Below the pieces are notes generated by a model. It made no database searches and was not told the DNA's origin. It was given only the letters and a program-made list of their open reading frames with translations. DNA of 38,146 nt from Siccirubricoccus soli (GTDB lineage Bacteria; Pseudomonadota; Alphaproteobacteria; Acetobacterales; Acetobacteraceae), in the NCBI RefSeq assembly GCF_024178315.1, contig NZ_JAMZIK010000173.1, positions 1 to 38,146 on the forward strand, read 5' to 3'. Made by a program: the position numbers and the translations under genes. Below are positions 1 to 7,629 of this stretch, piece by piece (the stretch's first letter is position 1; every line of letters begins with the position of its first letter).

Positions 1-83
1 GGCGGTGCGGGGCTGGCCGGCCTGGCCGCCAGGGTGCCGGGCGGGGCGGGGCGCGGACGCTCGGGCGGCGGGAGGCTCACCAC
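1..83 (-). CDS. Start of an unidentified protein, truncated by the window edge
   Basis: An open frame on the minus strand starts at GTG 81-83 (a second GTG follows at 78-80) and runs off the left edge. A clear Shine-Dalgarno, GGAGG on the minus strand (89-93), lies 5 nt upstream, which is the main reason to call it. Only about 27 residues are visible (VVSLPPPERPRPAPPG...), a Pro/Arg-rich stretch with no recognisable domain. It follows the CDP-alcohol phosphatidyltransferase on the same strand by about 22 bp, so it is probably the next gene of that operon. In related alphaproteobacteria an AI-2E family permease or the DnaA-related Hda often lies here, but nothing in these residues proves either. 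Confidence 0.35.
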   Translation of the reverse strand, partial: MVSLPPPERPRPAPPGTLAARPASPAP

Positions 84-105
84 GGGTGCCTCCGATGCGG
101 CCGGC

Positions 106-678
106 TCATGCGCCCGGCATGCCGCGGCGCAGCGCCGCGGCGACATAGCGCGTGCCGGAAGCGAGGGTGGTGACAGCCACGATCCAGACCAGGGCGGTGA
201 GCAGGCCGGGCGCCTGCAGCCCGAAGCCTGCCAGCAGCAGGGCCAGGGCCGCCAGCCCGATCTGCATGGCGGTGTTGAGCTTCGAGACGAACAGCGGCCG
301 GATCGCCACCTCCTGGCCGAGCAGCCAGAGCACGATCACCCCGCCGACGATGATGAGGTCCCGGAACACCACCAGGATGGCCAGCCAGTCCGGCAGCACC
401 CCGATGGCGGCCAGCGTCACGTAGACCGAGACGAGCAGCGCCTTGTCCGCCACCGGGTCCAGCAGCGCGCCGAGGGCGGAGCGGGCGTTCAGCGCCCGGG
501 CCAGCCAGCCATCGATGGCGTCCGAGATGCCGGCGCCGATGAACAGGCCGAAGGCGATGTCCAGCCGGTGCTGCAGGATCAGCCAGATCGTCGCCGGCAC
601 GGCACAGAGCCGCGCGACGGTGATGATGTTGGGCAGCGTGACCAGCGCCTTGCTGCCCCGGGCGGGATCATCCCCCAC
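106..678 (-). CDS. CDP-alcohol phosphatidyltransferase family membrane protein (PgsA-like)
   Basis: The protein belongs to the integral membrane enzymes that transfer a phosphatidyl group from CDP-diacylglycerol to an alcohol, typically glycerol-3-phosphate or another small alcohol in phospholipid synthesis. It has the family opening LPNIITVARL and the catalytic signature D-G-x2-A-R-x8-G-x3-D-x3-D (visible as ISDAIDGWLARALNARS, then GALLDPVADK), followed by several hydrophobic helices. With the GTG start at 676-678 it has 190 residues, close to the roughly 180-200 usual for PgsA. This start overlaps the 3' end of the upstream exported protein by 11 bp, suggesting translational coupling; a longer frame reaches 798, but its first 40 residues are low-complexity Arg/Pro. 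The exact acceptor alcohol cannot be read from sequence, so pgsA is only a likely name. Confidence 0.82.
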   Translation of the reverse strand: MGDDPARGSKALVTLPNIITVARLCAVPATIWLILQHRLDIAFGLFIGAGISDAIDGWLARALNARSALGALLDPVADKALLVSVYVTLAAIGVLPDWLAILVVFRDLIIVGGVIVLWLLGQEVAIRPLFVSKLNTAMQIGLAALALLLAGFGLQAPGLLTALVWIVAVTTLASGTRYVAAALRRGMPGA

Positions 679-1411
679 CGAGGAGGAGGCGCCAGGCGGC
701 GGCGCCGGTCGCGGGGGCCAGGGTGAGGCCGAGCGGGGCGAGCTGGGCGGCGGCCTCCTCCGGCGGCAGGCGCAGGCCGAGGCGGAGCCGCGCCGCATCC
801 ACCGCGATCGCCTGCAGGCTGACGCTGGCGACGGGCGGCGCCGCCTTCAGCCGGCGCTGCAGCTCCACCCATTCGCCGAGGGAGGCGTAGACCGCCACCG
901 CCTCGACCCAGGTGGAGGCCGGGCCGGATGCCGCCTGCCCGGCCGCGCCCGCGATGGGCGGTGCCCCGCCCCCGCCGCCCAGGGTGCGCTGCACCCGGGA
1001 GGCATTGAAATTCACCGTGATCCGGCCGGTGTAGCGGGTGGGGGCGGTGCGCTCCTGCTCGATGACGATGGAGCTGACCAGGTTCTCGATCTGCTGGTCG
1101 GAGAGGCTGGGGCCGGACTGGCCGAGTTCCGCCAGGTAGCGTTCCCAGGCGATGCGGCGGCCGGAGGCGAGCGCCCTTTCCCTCGCCAGCACGCCGTTCT
1201 CGGCCGTGGCCTCGGCGGGCACGCCGCGCTGGGTCAGGCCGCCATTGGCCGAGTCGCCGGCCGGCGCCGCCGCCGGCTGCCCAGAAAGGGCCTGGGCAGG
1301 GATGGCCTGCGCGGCACCCGGTTGCGCCTGCGCCGGCTCCGTCTGCGCCCGTGCCGCCCCCGCCCCCAGGCAGAGCGCCAGGATCACGGCCCCCCCGATC
1401 CTCAGCGCCAT
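668..1411 (-). CDS. Exported DUF2066-like protein of unknown function
   Basis: A 247-residue protein starting at ATG 1409-1411, with a signal peptide ([23 protein letters not shown]) and then an Ala/Gln/Pro-rich linker to about residue 60. The folded part contains [17 protein letters not shown] and [19 protein letters not shown], which resemble the start of DUF2066 proteins. The C-terminal part contains [31 protein letters not shown]. It probably acts in the periplasm; the function of the family is not known. The gene is divergent from purM across a short gap and overlaps the phosphatidyltransferase downstream, a purM/DUF2066/CDP-alcohol transferase order seen in related genomes. The DUF2066 assignment rests on pattern memory and position, not on a profile search. 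Confidence 0.68.
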   Translation of the reverse strand: MALRIGGAVILALCLGAGAARAQTEPAQAQPGAAQAIPAQALSGQPAAAPAGDSANGGLTQRGVPAEATAENGVLARERALASGRRIAWERYLAELGQSGPSLSDQQIENLVSSIVIEQERTAPTRYTGRITVNFNASRVQRTLGGGGGAPPIAGAAGQAASGPASTWVEAVAVYASLGEWVELQRRLKAAPPVASVSLQAIAVDAARLRLGLRLPPEEAAAQLAPLGLTLAPATGAAAWRLLLGGG

Positions 1412-1544
1412 CACACCACCCCCGCGCTTGCCGGGGCCCTTCCCGCCAAGACGGCGGCCGCGCGCTGCGCTAGAAGCTCCCGGGACAGGACCCCTTACCC
1501 GATCGGAGGCCGCTCTGACCAGTTCCCCCCCCAGCTCCTCCCCC

Positions 1545-2603
1545 ATGGGCCTGACCTATCGTGAAGCCGGCGTCGATATCGAGGCCGGCGATGCGCTGGT
1601 GGAGGCGATCAAGCCGCTCGCCAAGGCCACCTCCCGTACCGGCAGCATGGGCGGGCTCGGCGGCTTCGGCGCGCTGTTCGACCTGAAGGCGGCGGGGTTC
1701 CGGGACCCCGTCCTGGTCAGCTCCACCGATGGCGTCGGCACCAAGCTGCGGGTGGCGATCGATGCCGGCCGGCACGCGACCGTCGGCATCGACCTGGTGG
1801 CAATGTGCGTGAACGATCTGGTGGTGCAGGGGGCGGAGCCGCTCTTCTTCCTCGACTATTTCGCCACCGGGAAGCTGCGGCTGGAGCAGGCGCGGGACGT
1901 CATCGCCGGCATCGCCGAGGGCTGCCGCCAGGCCGGTTGCGCCCTGGTGGGCGGCGAGACGGCGGAGATGCCCGGCATGTACGCCGCCGAGGATTACGAC
2001 TTGGCCGGCTTCTCGGTGGGCGCGGCGGAGCGCGACGGGCTGCTGCCGCGCGGCGATGTGGGGCCGGGGGACGTGCTGCTCGGCCTCGCCAGCTCCGGCG
2101 TGCATTCCAACGGCTTCTCCCTGGTGCGGCGGGTGATGCAGGCGGGCAATCTGGGGCTGGACGCCCCTGCCCCCTTCGCCGCCGGCCAGACGCTGGGGGA
2201 GGCGCTGCTGGCGCCGACCCGCATCTATGTGAAGCCGCTCCTGGCCCTGCACCGGGCGGGCAAGCTGAAGGCGGCGGCCCACATCACCGGCGGTGGGCTG
2301 CCGGGGAACCTGCCGCGGGTGCTGCCGAAGGGCGTCACCGCCGTGGTCCAGGCCGGGTCCTGGCCGGTGCCGCCGGTCTTCGCCTGGCTGGCCCGCACCG
2401 GGAAGGTGGCGGCGGCGGAGATGCTGCGCGTCTTCAATTGCGGCATCGGCATGGTCGCCGTGGTGGCGGCCGGGGAGGCCGAGGCGGCCACGGCTCTGCT
2501 GGCCGCGGCGGGGGAGAGCGTCTGCCGCATCGGCACGCTGGAGGCTGCCGCGGGCGCGACCGAGGTGCGGATCGAGGGGCTGACGGAGAGCTGGCCGGCG
2601 TGA
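1545..2603 (+). CDS. purM: Phosphoribosylformylglycinamidine cyclo-ligase (AIR synthetase)
   Basis: PurM closes the imidazole ring of phosphoribosylformylglycinamidine using ATP to give aminoimidazole ribotide, the fifth step of purine synthesis, in the cytoplasm. The opening [22 protein letters not shown] is diagnostic, followed by the Gly-rich segment [12 protein letters not shown] (37-48), the nucleotide/metal motif STDGVGTKL (60-68), [19 protein letters not shown] (88-106) and [11 protein letters not shown]. Its 352 residues match the usual ~345. ATG 1545 has no good Shine-Dalgarno. A strong GGAGG at 1505-1509 stands instead 5 nt before an in-frame CTG at 1515, so the true start may be ten codons upstream. 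The stop overlaps the start of purN by 3 bp (GTGA), a typical purMN pair. Confidence 0.96.
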   Translation: MGLTYREAGVDIEAGDALVEAIKPLAKATSRTGSMGGLGGFGALFDLKAAGFRDPVLVSSTDGVGTKLRVAIDAGRHATVGIDLVAMCVNDLVVQGAEPLFFLDYFATGKLRLEQARDVIAGIAEGCRQAGCALVGGETAEMPGMYAAEDYDLAGFSVGAAERDGLLPRGDVGPGDVLLGLASSGVHSNGFSLVRRVMQAGNLGLDAPAPFAAGQTLGEALLAPTRIYVKPLLALHRAGKLKAAAHITGGGLPGNLPRVLPKGVTAVVQAGSWPVPPVFAWLARTGKVAAAEMLRVFNCGIGMVAVVAAGEAEAATALLAAAGESVCRIGTLEAAAGATEVRIEGLTESWPA

Positions 2604-3343
2604 CCCAGAGTGCTCCGGTTCCGCCTGCCATCCCCTCCGGCGCCCCGGCCGGCGGAGCGGGCCGGCGGCGCACCGCCATCCTGATCTCCGGCCGTGGCTC
2701 CAACATGCTGGCGCTGCTGGAGGCCGCACGGGACCCCGCCTACCCGGCCGAGATCGCCCTGGTGCTGTCCAACCGCGCCGACGCCCCGGGCCTGGAGCGG
2801 GCGGCGGCGGCCGGCATCCCGACCGCGGTGGTGGCAAGCCGCCCCTTCGGCCGCGACCGGGAGGCCCATGAGGCCGCGGTGCAGCAGGTGCTGGAGGCGC
2901 ATGGCATCGGGCTGATCTGCCTCGCCGGCTATATGCGGCTGCTGACGCCCTGGTTCGTCACCCGCTGGGCCGGGCGGATGCTGAACATCCACCCCAGCCT
3001 GCTGCCCGCCTTCCCGGGGCTCGGCACCCATGCCCGGGCGCTGGCCGCCGGGGTGAAGCTGCATGGCTGCACCGTGCATTGGGTGACGGAGGCGATGGAT
3101 GAGGGCCCGATCCTCGCCCAGGCGGCGGTGCCGGTGCTGCCGGGGGATGACGAGGCGGCGCTGGCGGCCCGGGTGCTCGCGCAGGAGCACCGCCTCTACC
3201 CGCTGGCCCTGGCGATGGCGGCCGGCGGGGTCGCCGCCCTGCCCGAGGCGGCGGCGGCGCTGCTGAACCCCTTGCCCAACCCCTTGCCCAACCCCTTGCC
3301 CCCGGGGCCGGCACTTCCTACACCGGCCCCAGGGATTGCGTGA
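2600..3343 (+). CDS. purN: Phosphoribosylglycinamide formyltransferase (GAR transformylase)
   Basis: PurN transfers a formyl group from 10-formyl-tetrahydrofolate to glycinamide ribonucleotide, the third step of purine synthesis. Visible signatures are [18 protein letters not shown] (26-43), LAGYMRLL (108-115), the catalytic [12 protein letters not shown] (Asn129, His131) and [15 protein letters not shown] with catalytic Asp167. The start is GTG 2600, inside the purM stop codon. The N-terminus carries about 23 extra Pro/Ala-rich residues. The C-terminus carries an unusual tail of repeated LNPLPNP units encoded by a 12-bp tandem repeat, making the protein 247 residues against the ~212 of E. 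coli PurN. The catalytic core looks intact, so the tails are probably harmless extensions. Confidence 0.95.
   Translation: MTQSAPVPPAIPSGAPAGGAGRRRTAILISGRGSNMLALLEAARDPAYPAEIALVLSNRADAPGLERAAAAGIPTAVVASRPFGRDREAHEAAVQQVLEAHGIGLICLAGYMRLLTPWFVTRWAGRMLNIHPSLLPAFPGLGTHARALAAGVKLHGCTVHWVTEAMDEGPILAQAAVPVLPGDDEAALAARVLAQEHRLYPLALAMAAGGVAALPEAAAALLNPLPNPLPNPLPPGPALPTPAPGIA
3266..3301 (+). repeat. 12-bp tandem repeat, three copies, in the purN tail
   Basis: The unit AACCCCTTGCCC occurs three times head to tail without a mismatch. It is in frame and encodes NPLP repeats at the PurN C-terminus. Because the unit is a multiple of three, copy-number change would alter tail length without shifting the frame. 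Confidence 0.9.
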
Positions 3344-3353
3344 GGAACGAGCC

Positions 3354-3512
3354 GTGGCCGAGCATCAGCAGCACTATGAATTCGCGGCGGTGGATTCGAA
3401 GGACATCCTGGCCGAGCGGGAGCAGGGCTGGGAAGGCTTCACCCAGTTCATCACCTGGGGCATCGGCATCACGGTGCTGGTGCTGCTCGCCCTGCTGCTC
3501 TTCGTGGCGTAA
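3354..3512 (+). CDS. aa3-type cytochrome c oxidase subunit IV
   Basis: A 52-residue membrane protein starting at GTG 3354 with the Shine-Dalgarno GAGGAA 6 nt upstream. It has a short polar N-terminus (AEHQQHYEFAAVDSKDI), the family core EREQGWEGFTQFITWG, and one C-terminal transmembrane helix (IGITVLVLLALLLFV). This is the layout of the small alphaproteobacterial aa3 oxidase subunit IV family, which packs against the oxidase core in the inner membrane and is not needed for catalysis. No other oxidase subunit is in the window, so it is encoded away from its complex. It lies 10 bp after purN and is probably read through from it. Confidence 0.8.
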   Translation: MAEHQQHYEFAAVDSKDILAEREQGWEGFTQFITWGIGITVLVLLALLLFVA

Positions 3513-3525
3513 TCCCCGCGACGCC

Positions 3526-3547
3526 GCCGGCGCCACGGGGCGCCGGC
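3526..3547 (+). terminator. Strong hairpin after the purMN-subunit IV unit
   Basis: Perfect 9-bp arms GCCGGCGCC / GGCGCCGGC enclose the loop ACGG, starting 13 bp after the stop of the subunit IV gene. There is no T-run, so it is either a GC-type terminator or a 3'-end stabiliser. Confidence 0.5.
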
Positions 3548-3668
3548 CGGCATCGCGCGGCGGGTTGGCGTGGCGGCTGCGCGCCGGGCTGAAGGACATG
3601 CCGGCGCGCCGCTTCTGACCGACACCGGCCAGCTTCGCGTGGCAGCATGAAGCCCAGGGCCGACACCG

Positions 3669-3693
3669 CCTGCCACGGCAAGGCCGCGGCAGG
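3669..3693 (-). terminator. Hairpin downstream of the TctC gene
   Basis: Arms CCTGCCACGGC and GCCGCGGCAGG (one mismatch) surround a 3-nt loop, 30 bp past the stop of the minus-strand TctC gene. It lacks a T-run and may serve both strands of this convergent junction. Confidence 0.45.
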
Positions 3694-3723
3694 CTTCGCA
3701 GCCGCTGGCGCGGCTTCGCCGGT

Positions 3724-4695
3724 TCAGGTCACATAGGCACCGGTCGCCTTCACCACCTCGCCCCAGGCGGCACGTTCGGTGCGGCCCAGCTCGGCCAGTT
3801 CCTGCGGCGTCGAGGGCTGCGGCTTCGCGCCCTGCTGCCGGACCACCTCGATGAAGGACGGCGCCTGCATCGCCTGGCGCACCGCGGCATTGATCTTCGC
3901 CAGGATCTCCGGCGGCGTCTTCGCCGGGGCGTAGATCGCCTTCCACAGGCCGGAGGCGAGATCGATCCCCTTCTCCCGCACCGTCGGCACGCCCGGGATC
4001 AGCTCCAGCTGCTCGGGCGCGATGACGGCGAGGCAGCGGGTCCGGCCGTCACGGATCATGGTCTCCGCCCCGCCGGCCGGCAGCGCCATGCAATCCACCT
4101 GGCTGGCCATGATGGCCTGCATTCCCGGCGCCTGGCTGGTGAAGGGCACGTGCAGCATCTCCACCCCCTTGGCCCGCAGCACCCGCTCCATCGCAAGGTG
4201 GGAGGTGCTGGCGATGCCCCAGGAGGCGAAGCTGAATTTGCCCGGCGCCGCCTTGGCCGCTGCGATCAGCTGGTCGAAATCCTTGATGCCGGGCTGGGAG
4301 GGCCCGACCACGATGCCGAAGGGGAAATGCGCCACCAGGCTGATCGGGGCGAAATCCTTGTCCGGATCGTACTGCACGTTGCGATAGGCGGTGGGGATGA
4401 TGGCCTGGGTATCGACGATCCCCATCCACAGCGTATGTCCATCCGGCGTCGCGCGCGCCGCCGCCGTGGCGCCGACGGCGCCCGCCGCTCCCGCCCGGTT
4501 CTCCACCACCACGTTCTGGCCGAGGATCGGCGTCAGCGCCTGGGCCATGGCCCGGCTGACGATGTCGTTCAGCCCGCCGGGGGCATAGCCCGAAATGATG
4601 CGGAGAGGGCGATCCGGGAAGGCGGCGAGGGCGGGGGTGGCCAGGACGAGGCCGGCGGCCGTGCCGAACAGGGCTCGGCGGGTGATGCGGGGCAT
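3724..4695 (-). CDS. Tripartite tricarboxylate transporter substrate-binding protein (TctC/Bug family)
   Basis: Bug-family proteins bind small organic acids in the periplasm and pass them to TctA/TctB membrane partners or to sensors. The start ATG 4693-4695 follows a good AAGGAG site. The 323-residue product has a Tat-like or Sec signal (MPRITRRALFGTAAGLVLATPALA), then the family pattern FPDRPLRIISGYAPGG, the NRAGAAGAVGA segment, PDGHTLWMG, YDPDKDFAPISLV, and the second-lobe motif LIPGVPTVREKGIDL. No tctA or tctB is near, which is common for this hugely expanded family. The ligand cannot be predicted; carboxylates are the known ligands of the family. Confidence 0.92.
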   Translation of the reverse strand: MPRITRRALFGTAAGLVLATPALAAFPDRPLRIISGYAPGGLNDIVSRAMAQALTPILGQNVVVENRAGAAGAVGATAAARATPDGHTLWMGIVDTQAIIPTAYRNVQYDPDKDFAPISLVAHFPFGIVVGPSQPGIKDFDQLIAAAKAAPGKFSFASWGIASTSHLAMERVLRAKGVEMLHVPFTSQAPGMQAIMASQVDCMALPAGGAETMIRDGRTRCLAVIAPEQLELIPGVPTVREKGIDLASGLWKAIYAPAKTPPEILAKINAAVRQAMQAPSFIEVVRQQGAKPQPSTPQELAELGRTERAAWGEVVKATGAYVT

Positions 4696-4894
4696 GCGGT
4701 CTCCTTGACGTTGGGGGACCGGCGTATTCCTCAGGCTCCGGCTTATTGCAAGGCGGCAACGCCCAGGCAAGGGCGGCCGCCCGACCAGGGGCGGCAGCGG
4801 CCGCGCTGCAGGCCCGGCGCCACCCGGTGCCGCCAATGGCATGGCCGCGGCGAGTCGTGCGAGGCCCCGCCCAAGGGGCGACTCCCCGGGGAAG

Positions 4895-5575
4895 TCAGGT
4901 CTCCGCCCAGCGCCGCAGCAAATTGCCATGGGTCTTCGCCAGCAGGCGGAAGGTCTCGCCATCCCCCTCCCGCGCGAAGACGGCGCGGCGGGCGCGGTCC
5001 AGGTCGAACAGCAGCTCCCGCGCCGCATCCTCGCGCACCAGACTCTGCGCCCAGGTCACCGCCACCAGCCGCTCACCCGCAGTCACCGGCGCCACGCGGT
5101 GCAGGGTGGCGGCGGGATAGACCAGGGCACAACCGGAAGGCAGCTTGTACTCCGCCTCCCCGCCCACGCCCTCGATCACCAGCTCCCCGCCCTCATAGGC
5201 CTCGGGCGCGGAGAGGAAGACGGTGACGGAGAGATCGGTGCGCAGCGGGCCGGCGGGATCGGCAAGCCCCATCAGCGCATCGTCCATATGGCTGCCATAG
5301 GCGCCGGCCCCGGCATAGCGGGCGAACATCACCGGGCGCAGCCGGCGCGGCAGGGCGGCGGCACGGAACAGCTCATGCCCCAGCAGGGCGGCGCTGACGA
5401 TCCCCGCCGCCTCCCGCACCGCCGGGTCGGCGGGCGCGGCCTGCTCGTTCTGCTTCGCCCCGCGCGCCGCCCAGCCGGCGGTGCGCCGCCCATCGCCGAA
5501 GCGCGCCCCGGCCAGCAGGACGCGCAGCCGCTCCAGCGTCGCCGCATCCAGCAGCCCGGCGATCGGCAGGATCAT
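4895..5575 (-). CDS. PKHD-type Fe(II)/2-oxoglutarate dioxygenase (PiuC/YbiX family)
   Basis: This cytoplasmic 2-oxoglutarate-dependent oxygenase family is usually found beside TonB-dependent siderophore receptors and is induced by iron starvation. The double-stranded beta-helix iron site is visible as H96-x-D98 (GSHMDD) and H159 (LHRVAPV), with the 2-oxoglutarate-binding Arg169 (GERLVAVTW). YEGGELVIEG and PSGCALVYPAATLH are also family-typical, and 226 residues is the normal length. Its ATG overlaps the stop of the upstream exported protein (ATGA), so the two are translationally coupled. The natural substrate of PiuC proteins is unknown. No TonB receptor is visible in this window. Confidence 0.9.
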   Translation of the reverse strand: MILPIAGLLDAATLERLRVLLAGARFGDGRRTAGWAARGAKQNEQAAPADPAVREAAGIVSAALLGHELFRAAALPRRLRPVMFARYAGAGAYGSHMDDALMGLADPAGPLRTDLSVTVFLSAPEAYEGGELVIEGVGGEAEYKLPSGCALVYPAATLHRVAPVTAGERLVAVTWAQSLVREDAARELLFDLDRARRAVFAREGDGETFRLLAKTHGNLLRRWAET

Positions 5576-6393
5576 CAGGGCAGGTCGGAGAGGGCCAGCT
5601 TCAGCCGCGCCGCCTGGGCGGAGAGCGGCCCGGCCGCGATCGGCTTGGCCGGCCGGTTCATGCCGGGATAGGCCGGGGCCAGGGCGCGGACCGTCTCCCG
5701 CATCGCCTGGGCCTGGGTCCGGTGGCCCGCCGCCTCCAGCGCCGGGGCCACGGCCTTGGCCCGCGCCTCCGCGGCGAGGTAGAGGCCGAGCCCGTCCAGA
5801 TAGGGTTCCAGCTCCCGGCTGCGCAGGGCATAGCTGTGCTGCAGGGCGGCGCGGTCCAGCATCTCCCCCACCACCCGGGCGCGGACGGGCAGGCTGGGGC
5901 CGGCGCCGGGGGCCTTGGCCTCCGCTTCCTTCAGCGCGGCCAGCACCTGGTCCACCGCGGCGGAGACCCGGCCGCGCGGGGCGCGGTCCAGGGCGAGGGT
6001 CGAGGCCTCCTGCATCTTCTCCTGGAAGGGCGGCACGCCGCGATCCTGGAAGACGCCCTCCAGCTCGGCATAGATCTCGGCGATGGGGTGGGCGAACATC
6101 TCGGCTGCGGCGGTGTGGCGCCCGGCCTCATAGGCGCGGCGGCCGGCCAGGTAATGTGCCGCGACGACATCCAGGGCGAGGATGAAGGCGACGGGATCGG
6201 TCGCGGCGCGGTCGGCATCGACGCCGCCTTCGCCGCCCTCGCCGCCTTCACCACCCTGGGTGAGCGGGGCAGCGGCGGGCGCGGGCTGCGCGAGGGCGCC
6301 GGCGGGGCCGAGCAGGGCGAAGCCACCAAGGCCGAGCCACAGCTTGGTGCGGCGGGTGACCTTCACGGGCAGCGTGGAATCATCATCCGGCAT
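5575..6393 (-). CDS. Exported or membrane-anchored protein of unknown function, coupled to the PiuC-type gene
   Basis: I do not recognise the family. The 272-residue product has a hydrophobic segment at about residues 19-36 (LWLGLGGFALLGPAGALA) after a charged N-terminus, suggesting export or a membrane anchor. A low-complexity GGEGGEGGEGG stretch (encoded by 9-bp repeats near 6225-6258) follows, then a largely helical Ala-rich domain containing HYLAGRRAYEAGRHTAAAEMFAHPIAEIY and FQEKMQEASTLALD. Its stop overlaps the dioxygenase start by 1 bp, so it probably serves the same iron-related process. A role as a periplasmic partner of metal uptake is a guess from context only. Confidence 0.7.
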   Translation of the reverse strand: MPDDDSTLPVKVTRRTKLWLGLGGFALLGPAGALAQPAPAAAPLTQGGEGGEGGEGGVDADRAATDPVAFILALDVVAAHYLAGRRAYEAGRHTAAAEMFAHPIAEIYAELEGVFQDRGVPPFQEKMQEASTLALDRAPRGRVSAAVDQVLAALKEAEAKAPGAGPSLPVRARVVGEMLDRAALQHSYALRSRELEPYLDGLGLYLAAEARAKAVAPALEAAGHRTQAQAMRETVRALAPAYPGMNRPAKPIAAGPLSAQAARLKLALSDLP

Positions 6394-6450
6394 GAGGGCA
6401 CTCTTTGCGGTGCGGTGGGGCGCTGGCGGCGGCTGCGCTGGGGGCGGAAG

Positions 6451-6579
6451 CTAGAGCAATATCCGACCGGGTGGAATCACCCGACCGGATCTCTTGCTTC
6501 AGAAAACATAGGACCAAGAGCAGCTTATCTCCGCGCTCACGGATCACGACGCGATCCATGAGCGCGGAGGCTGCTCTAG
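6451..6579. repeat. Double-hairpin intergenic repeat, copy 1
   Basis: A 129-bp element begins CTAGAGCA and ends TGCTCTAG as terminal inverted repeats. Inside are two stem-loops. The first (about 6453-6499) has the arms ATCCGACCGGGTG and CACCCGACCGGAT around GAAT. The second (6517-6577) has the outer arms AGAGCAGC / GCTGCTCT, a perfect 11-bp inner stem CTCCGCGCTCA / TGAGCGCGGAG, and then GGATC / GATCC. The same plan recurs at 21447-21552. No coding capacity is visible, so it is a MITE-like or REP-like non-autonomous repeat, lying in the leader of the exported-protein/PiuC unit. Confidence 0.75.
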
Positions 6580-6872
6580 CCGAGGATGCCGCAGGCGGCG
6601 AGGCATGCGGGCGCCGCCTCGGCGCGCTCCGACCTTCCCGGCGCGTGCCGCGGACAGGCAGCACCCGCTGCACGCCATGGGCCAGACCACCACAGCGGCC
6701 GAGGCGCGTCCGGGCTCGCCCATTGGCTTCAGGGGCGCGGCGCTGCCCCCGGCATCGTTCCCGGCCGGGAGATCGCTCACCCAATCTTGCTCAATAATGA
6801 TCCTGTTTTCGTTTCACGAGGCGCATGGCTGCGGATTAGAAATTTGGCGCTGAACAACAAAGGATACAGATC
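6580..6872. other. Intergenic region upstream of the PEP-CTERM gene
   Basis: No convincing gene is seen between the repeat and the PEP-CTERM start. The last 90 bp are noticeably AT-richer (around 6780-6860), as expected for a promoter region, but no box pair is clear enough to call. A Shine-Dalgarno AAAGGA lies at 6859-6864. Confidence 0.5.
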
Positions 6873-7493
6873 ATGCGTGGAGCAGGTTCCATGCTGCGGG
6901 GGGCAACTCTGGCCGCGGCCATCGGCGTCATCGCGAGCCTGGCCGCGGCCCCGGCCCGGGCCGCCTTGGTCAGTTGCCCGGCAGCGTTCACCACATCGCC
7001 CACGGGAAAGGTCGAAGACGCCACCGGCGCCCTGACCGCCGCCAGTGCCTGCCAGTACGTCACCCCGGCTGACAACAGCAATGTTGCCAACATCGCCAAC
7101 ATCAACACCGCCGGCTTCTTCGGATTCAGCGACTGGGCAAGCAACGGGCAGACCCAGATGGGGGGCAGCGCCAGCACCGGCCAGAGCGGCACTTGGTCGA
7201 TCGCCAATGTGAACTTTGCGCTCTACGACTACATCATCGTGTTCAAGGACGGCGCCGGCACCAACCTCATCGCCTTCCTGCTGAATGAGCTGTTCTCGAG
7301 CGGCAGCTGGAGCACGCCCTTCACCGGCGCCGCCTTCTCCGACCTCAACCCCAACCAATCCAAGGACGTCTCGCACATGACGATCGCGCGGCGCGACGCG
7401 GCGAGCACGGCAGTGCCCGAGCCTGCGGGTCTGGCGCTCCTCGGCTCCGCGCTCCTCGGGCTGGGCGTCACGCGGCGGCGCAGGGGGACCTGA
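6873..7493 (+). CDS. PEP-CTERM sorting-domain exported protein
   Basis: A 206-residue secreted protein with a signal peptide cleaved near ARA-30 and a C-terminal tripartite sorting signal: VPEP at about 181, a hydrophobic helix (AGLALLGSALLGLGV) and a terminal RRRR cluster. PEP-CTERM signals are recognised by exosortases, which process proteins for surface or extracellular-matrix localisation. The mature part is rich in Asn, Ser, Ala and Thr (NSNVANIANINTAGFFGFSDW, NFALYDYIIVFKDG), typical of these proteins, and has no enzymatic motif. The ATG at 6873 has a good AAAGGA site; an internal Met at 6891 is a less likely alternative. No exosortase gene is in the window, so it must be encoded elsewhere if the signal works. 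Confidence 0.85.
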   Translation: MRGAGSMLRGATLAAAIGVIASLAAAPARAALVSCPAAFTTSPTGKVEDATGALTAASACQYVTPADNSNVANIANINTAGFFGFSDWASNGQTQMGGSASTGQSGTWSIANVNFALYDYIIVFKDGAGTNLIAFLLNELFSSGSWSTPFTGAAFSDLNPNQSKDVSHMTIARRDAASTAVPEPAGLALLGSALLGLGVTRRRRGT

Positions 7494-7527
7494 ACCTCCC
7501 GCCGCCGCTGCGGGGGACAAGCCGGCA

Positions 7528-7563
7528 GGTCACGCAGCCGATCCCTGCACGGCTTGCGTGACC
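7528..7563. terminator. Hairpin between the convergent PEP-CTERM gene and ptsI
   Basis: GGTCACGCA-GCCG pairs with CGGC-T-TGCGTGACC (one bulged base), with a 9-nt loop. It lies 35 bp after one stop and 66 bp after the other, so a bidirectional terminator is likely. There is no U-tract. Confidence 0.5.
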
Positions 7564-7629
7564 ACCACCGGCACAGCCGGGCCAGGTCGGGCATCCCCGG
7601 CGGAATTGCCGGCCGCGCCCGCTTTCGCT

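Noticed and set aside
1412-1544. Purine riboswitch upstream of purM
   Set aside because: The divergent gap is short and shows no recognisable aptamer structure; riboswitch control of purM is not expected in this lineage.
6451-6579. Insertion sequence
   Set aside because: Terminal inverted repeats are present, but the element is about 129 bp and has no transposase; best described as a non-autonomous repeat.
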